Part shown: piece after piece, positions 7,081 to 8,856 of the stretch
How positions within the stretch are numbered: position 1 is the stretch's first letter
Layout of the letters: the number at the start of each line of letters is the position of its first letter
Origin: Actinomycetota bacterium
GTDB lineage: Bacteria > Actinomycetota > Actinomycetes > Nanopelagicales > Nanopelagicaceae
DNA length: 8,856 nucleotides
Assembly (NCBI GenBank): GCA_947480465.1
Contig: CANKCT010000023.1
Coordinates: forward strand, 1-8,856
Direction of reading: 5' to 3'
Notes under the pieces: model-generated
What the model saw: only the letters and a program-made list of their open reading frames with translations
Databases searched by the model: none
What the model was told of the DNA's origin: nothing
Position numbers and translations under genes: made by a program

Positions 7081-8856
7081 TGATGGCCAGTTTCCTCAAT
7101 CCCCACTCAACATTGGGAGAGCTTGATTTACATTTAATCTCACAGGGACGCCACGAACAGTTATGGAATGCGCTCGGAGCGCATGTGTGTCGGGACGAAT
7201 CCGGCACGCTATTAGGCACCACATTTGCTGTTTGGGCACCAAATGCTCGGGCGGTCTCTTTAATTGGTGATAACAACTATTGGGATAAAAACACTAACCC
7301 CATGCTGCGAATTGGCTCATATGGAATTTGGGAGATTTTTATTCCAGATATTGGTGCTGGGACCAAATATAAGTTCGCTATTTGTGGAATCGATGGTCGT
7401 TGGATTGATCATGCAGACCCGCTAGCACGTGCCACCCAAGTACCGCCATTGACTGCTTCTGTTGTTGATGAGTCAACTTATGAATGGAAAGATGCAGCGT
7501 GGATTAAGCAACGTGAGAGTTTTCAATCATGGCGTGAACCAATAAGCACTTATGAAGTTCACTTGGGCTCATGGAAATTAGGATTAACATATCTCGAACT
7601 TGCCGTTGAACTTGTCGATTATGTGATTGCGCATGGTTTTACACATGTCGAATTTCTACCAGTCACCGAGCATCCATATGGTCCTTCATGGGGTTATCAA
7701 GTCACCTCGTTTTTTGCGCCTACATCTCGTTTTGGTTCTCCTGACGAGTTTAGATTTTTAGTTGATTCACTTCACAAAGCTGGGATTGGCGTAATTCTCG
7801 ACTGGGTTCCTGCCCACTTTCCTAAGGACGAATGGGCCTTAGCGAAATTTGATGGAACTGCACTATATGAGCATGCAGATCCACGATTAGGTGAGCATCC
7901 TGACTGGGGAACTTTAATTTTTAACTTTGGACGAAATGAAGTTCGAAATTTTCTGGTCGCAAGTGCTTTGTATTGGCTCACAGAGTTTCATATAGATGGT
8001 CTCCGTGTTGATGCAGTGGCATCGATGCTCTATCTCGATTACTCGCGAGAAGCGGGTCAGTGGCTTCCCAACAAAAATGGTGGACGAGAGAATTTAGAGG
8101 CGGTCCAATTACTACAAGAGGCGACCTCTACGGCTTACAAAATCCATCCAGGAATCATGATGATCGCGGAGGAGTCAACTGCGTGGTCTGGAGTTACCAG
8201 AGACACTACATCAGGCGGGCTTGGCTTTGGATTCAAATGGAATATGGGCTGGATGCACGATACTTTGGCATATCTGCAACATGACCCGATTCATCGAATT
8301 TATCACCATGATGAGATTACTTTTTCAATCCTTTATGCATGGAGTGAAAATTTTATGCTTCCTTTATCCCACGATGAAGTTGTACATGGGAAAGGACAGT
8401 TAGTTAATAAATTTCCAGGTGATCGATGGCAGAAATTAGCAACCTTGCGTGCACTGTATGGATATATGTGGGGTCATCCTGGTAAGAAACTCCTCTTTAT
8501 GGGCAGTGAATTTGCACAAAATGATGAGTGGAGTGAAAGTGCTGGACTTCAGTGGTATTTGACTGAGTTTGCAGAGCATCAAGGTATTCAAAAAACAATT
8601 ACCGCACTCAATGCGCAATACGTAGCTACGCCGGCCTTGTGGCAGAAGGACACTTCACCTGAGGGATTCACTTGGCTCGTTGGAAATGATGGAGCGGCGA
8701 ACGTGCTTGCATTTTCACGATGGGATGATGCTGGTAATCCAGTCGTGTGTGTTACGAATTTTTCACCCGTGCCACATGAGCGATACCAACTACCTTTTCC
8801 AACAACAGGTCGCTGGCGAGAAATCATTAATACCGATGATTTAGCTTTTGGTGGTA
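7080..8856 (+). CDS. glgB: 1,4-alpha-glucan branching enzyme, short form lacking N1 (3' end cut by window edge)
   Basis: A GH13_9 enzyme that makes alpha-1,6 branches in glycogen-like glucan. The reading frame is open for 592 codons to the window edge. The start is ATG at 7080, overlapping the glgE stop as TAATG; a second in-frame ATG at 7083 is equally possible. The protein begins almost directly with [18 protein letters not shown], which in mycobacterial GlgB follows an N1 domain of roughly 100 residues, so N1 is absent. A CBM48 domain ([16 protein letters not shown], about 50-140) comes next, then the barrel. Catalytic residues are D311 (DGLRVDAV), E364 (MIAEES) and D432 ([10 protein letters not shown]), with the same 53 and 68 residue spacings as D405, E458 and D526 of E. 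coli GlgB. By comparison about 30-40 C-terminal residues lie beyond the window. It acts on the linear chains made by GlgE. Confidence 0.95.
   Translation, partial: MMASFLNPHSTLGELDLHLISQGRHEQLWNALGAHVCRDESGTLLGTTFAVWAPNARAVSLIGDNNYWDKNTNPMLRIGSYGIWEIFIPDIGAGTKYKFAICGIDGRWIDHADPLARATQVPPLTASVVDESTYEWKDAAWIKQRESFQSWREPISTYEVHLGSWKLGLTYLELAVELVDYVIAHGFTHVEFLPVTEHPYGPSWGYQVTSFFAPTSRFGSPDEFRFLVDSLHKAGIGVILDWVPAHFPKDEWALAKFDGTALYEHADPRLGEHPDWGTLIFNFGRNEVRNFLVASALYWLTEFHIDGLRVDAVASMLYLDYSREAGQWLPNKNGGRENLEAVQLLQEATSTAYKIHPGIMMIAEESTAWSGVTRDTTSGGLGFGFKWNMGWMHDTLAYLQHDPIHRIYHHDEITFSILYAWSENFMLPLSHDEVVHGKGQLVNKFPGDRWQKLATLRALYGYMWGHPGKKLLFMGSEFAQNDEWSESAGLQWYLTEFAEHQGIQKTITALNAQYVATPALWQKDTSPEGFTWLVGNDGAANVLAFSRWDDAGNPVVCVTNFSPVPHERYQLPFPTTGRWREIINTDDLAFGG

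Noticed and set aside
7772..8827. Several short open frames on both strands within the branching-enzyme gene
   Set aside because: The glgB frame is continuously open here with all catalytic motifs at the correct spacing, so these are shadows.
1..8856. CRISPR arrays, insertion sequences, phage genes, toxin-antitoxin or defence modules
   Set aside because: The window is almost fully accounted for by housekeeping and metabolic genes. No repeated spacers, transposase motifs or terminal repeats were seen by eye.

Overview
The window looks like chromosomal DNA from a free-living actinobacterium with an AT-leaning genome (a few sampled lines run from the high 30s to high 40s % GC). Evidence for Actinobacteria is the gene set itself: an RNase HI/histidine-phosphatase fusion like mycobacterial Rv2228c, a coiled-coil zinc-ribbon protein like Rv2229c, an AhpE-type peroxiredoxin next to a DUF3052 gene and a divergent homodimeric-type aceE (as in Rv2238c, Rv2239c and Rv2241), and GlgE with GlgB. 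Low GC plus compact genes suggests a streamlined aquatic lineage such as Nanopelagicales (acI), but that placement is inference.

Layout. Positions 1-2529 are all on the minus strand. Read in the direction of transcription they are: DUF3052 protein (2529-2137), AhpE peroxiredoxin (2126-1668), tRNA-Val(UAC) (1605-1531), zinc-ribbon coiled-coil protein (1508-780), and the RNase H/histidine phosphatase (775 to beyond base 1, C-terminus cut off). A 97-bp divergent intergenic region (2530-2626) separates this block from a plus-strand block: aceE (2627-5347), glgE (5344-7080) and glgB (7080 to beyond 8856, C-terminus cut off). No stretch over 300 bases lacks a gene. The non-coding pieces are 2530-2626, 1606-1667 and a few short gaps.

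How the genes work together. aceE supplies E1 of the pyruvate dehydrogenase complex. GlgE and GlgB form the polymerising and branching steps of the maltose-1-phosphate route to alpha-glucan. The three plus-strand genes overlap by 4 nt and 1 nt, so they are probably one transcript with coupled translation, which ties acetyl-CoA formation to alpha-glucan storage. On the minus strand, ahpE follows DUF3052 by 10 nt. The zinc-ribbon gene begins only 22 nt after the tRNA 3' end and is followed 4 nt later by the RNase H fusion, so those two genes probably share a transcript with the tRNA.

No mobile element, CRISPR array, phage gene or obviously new defence system was found. The most notable points are a GlgE about 87 residues shorter than usual in front of its catalytic core, a GlgB without the N1 domain, an AhpE with a BCP-like second cysteine, and the aceE-glgE-glgB linkage.
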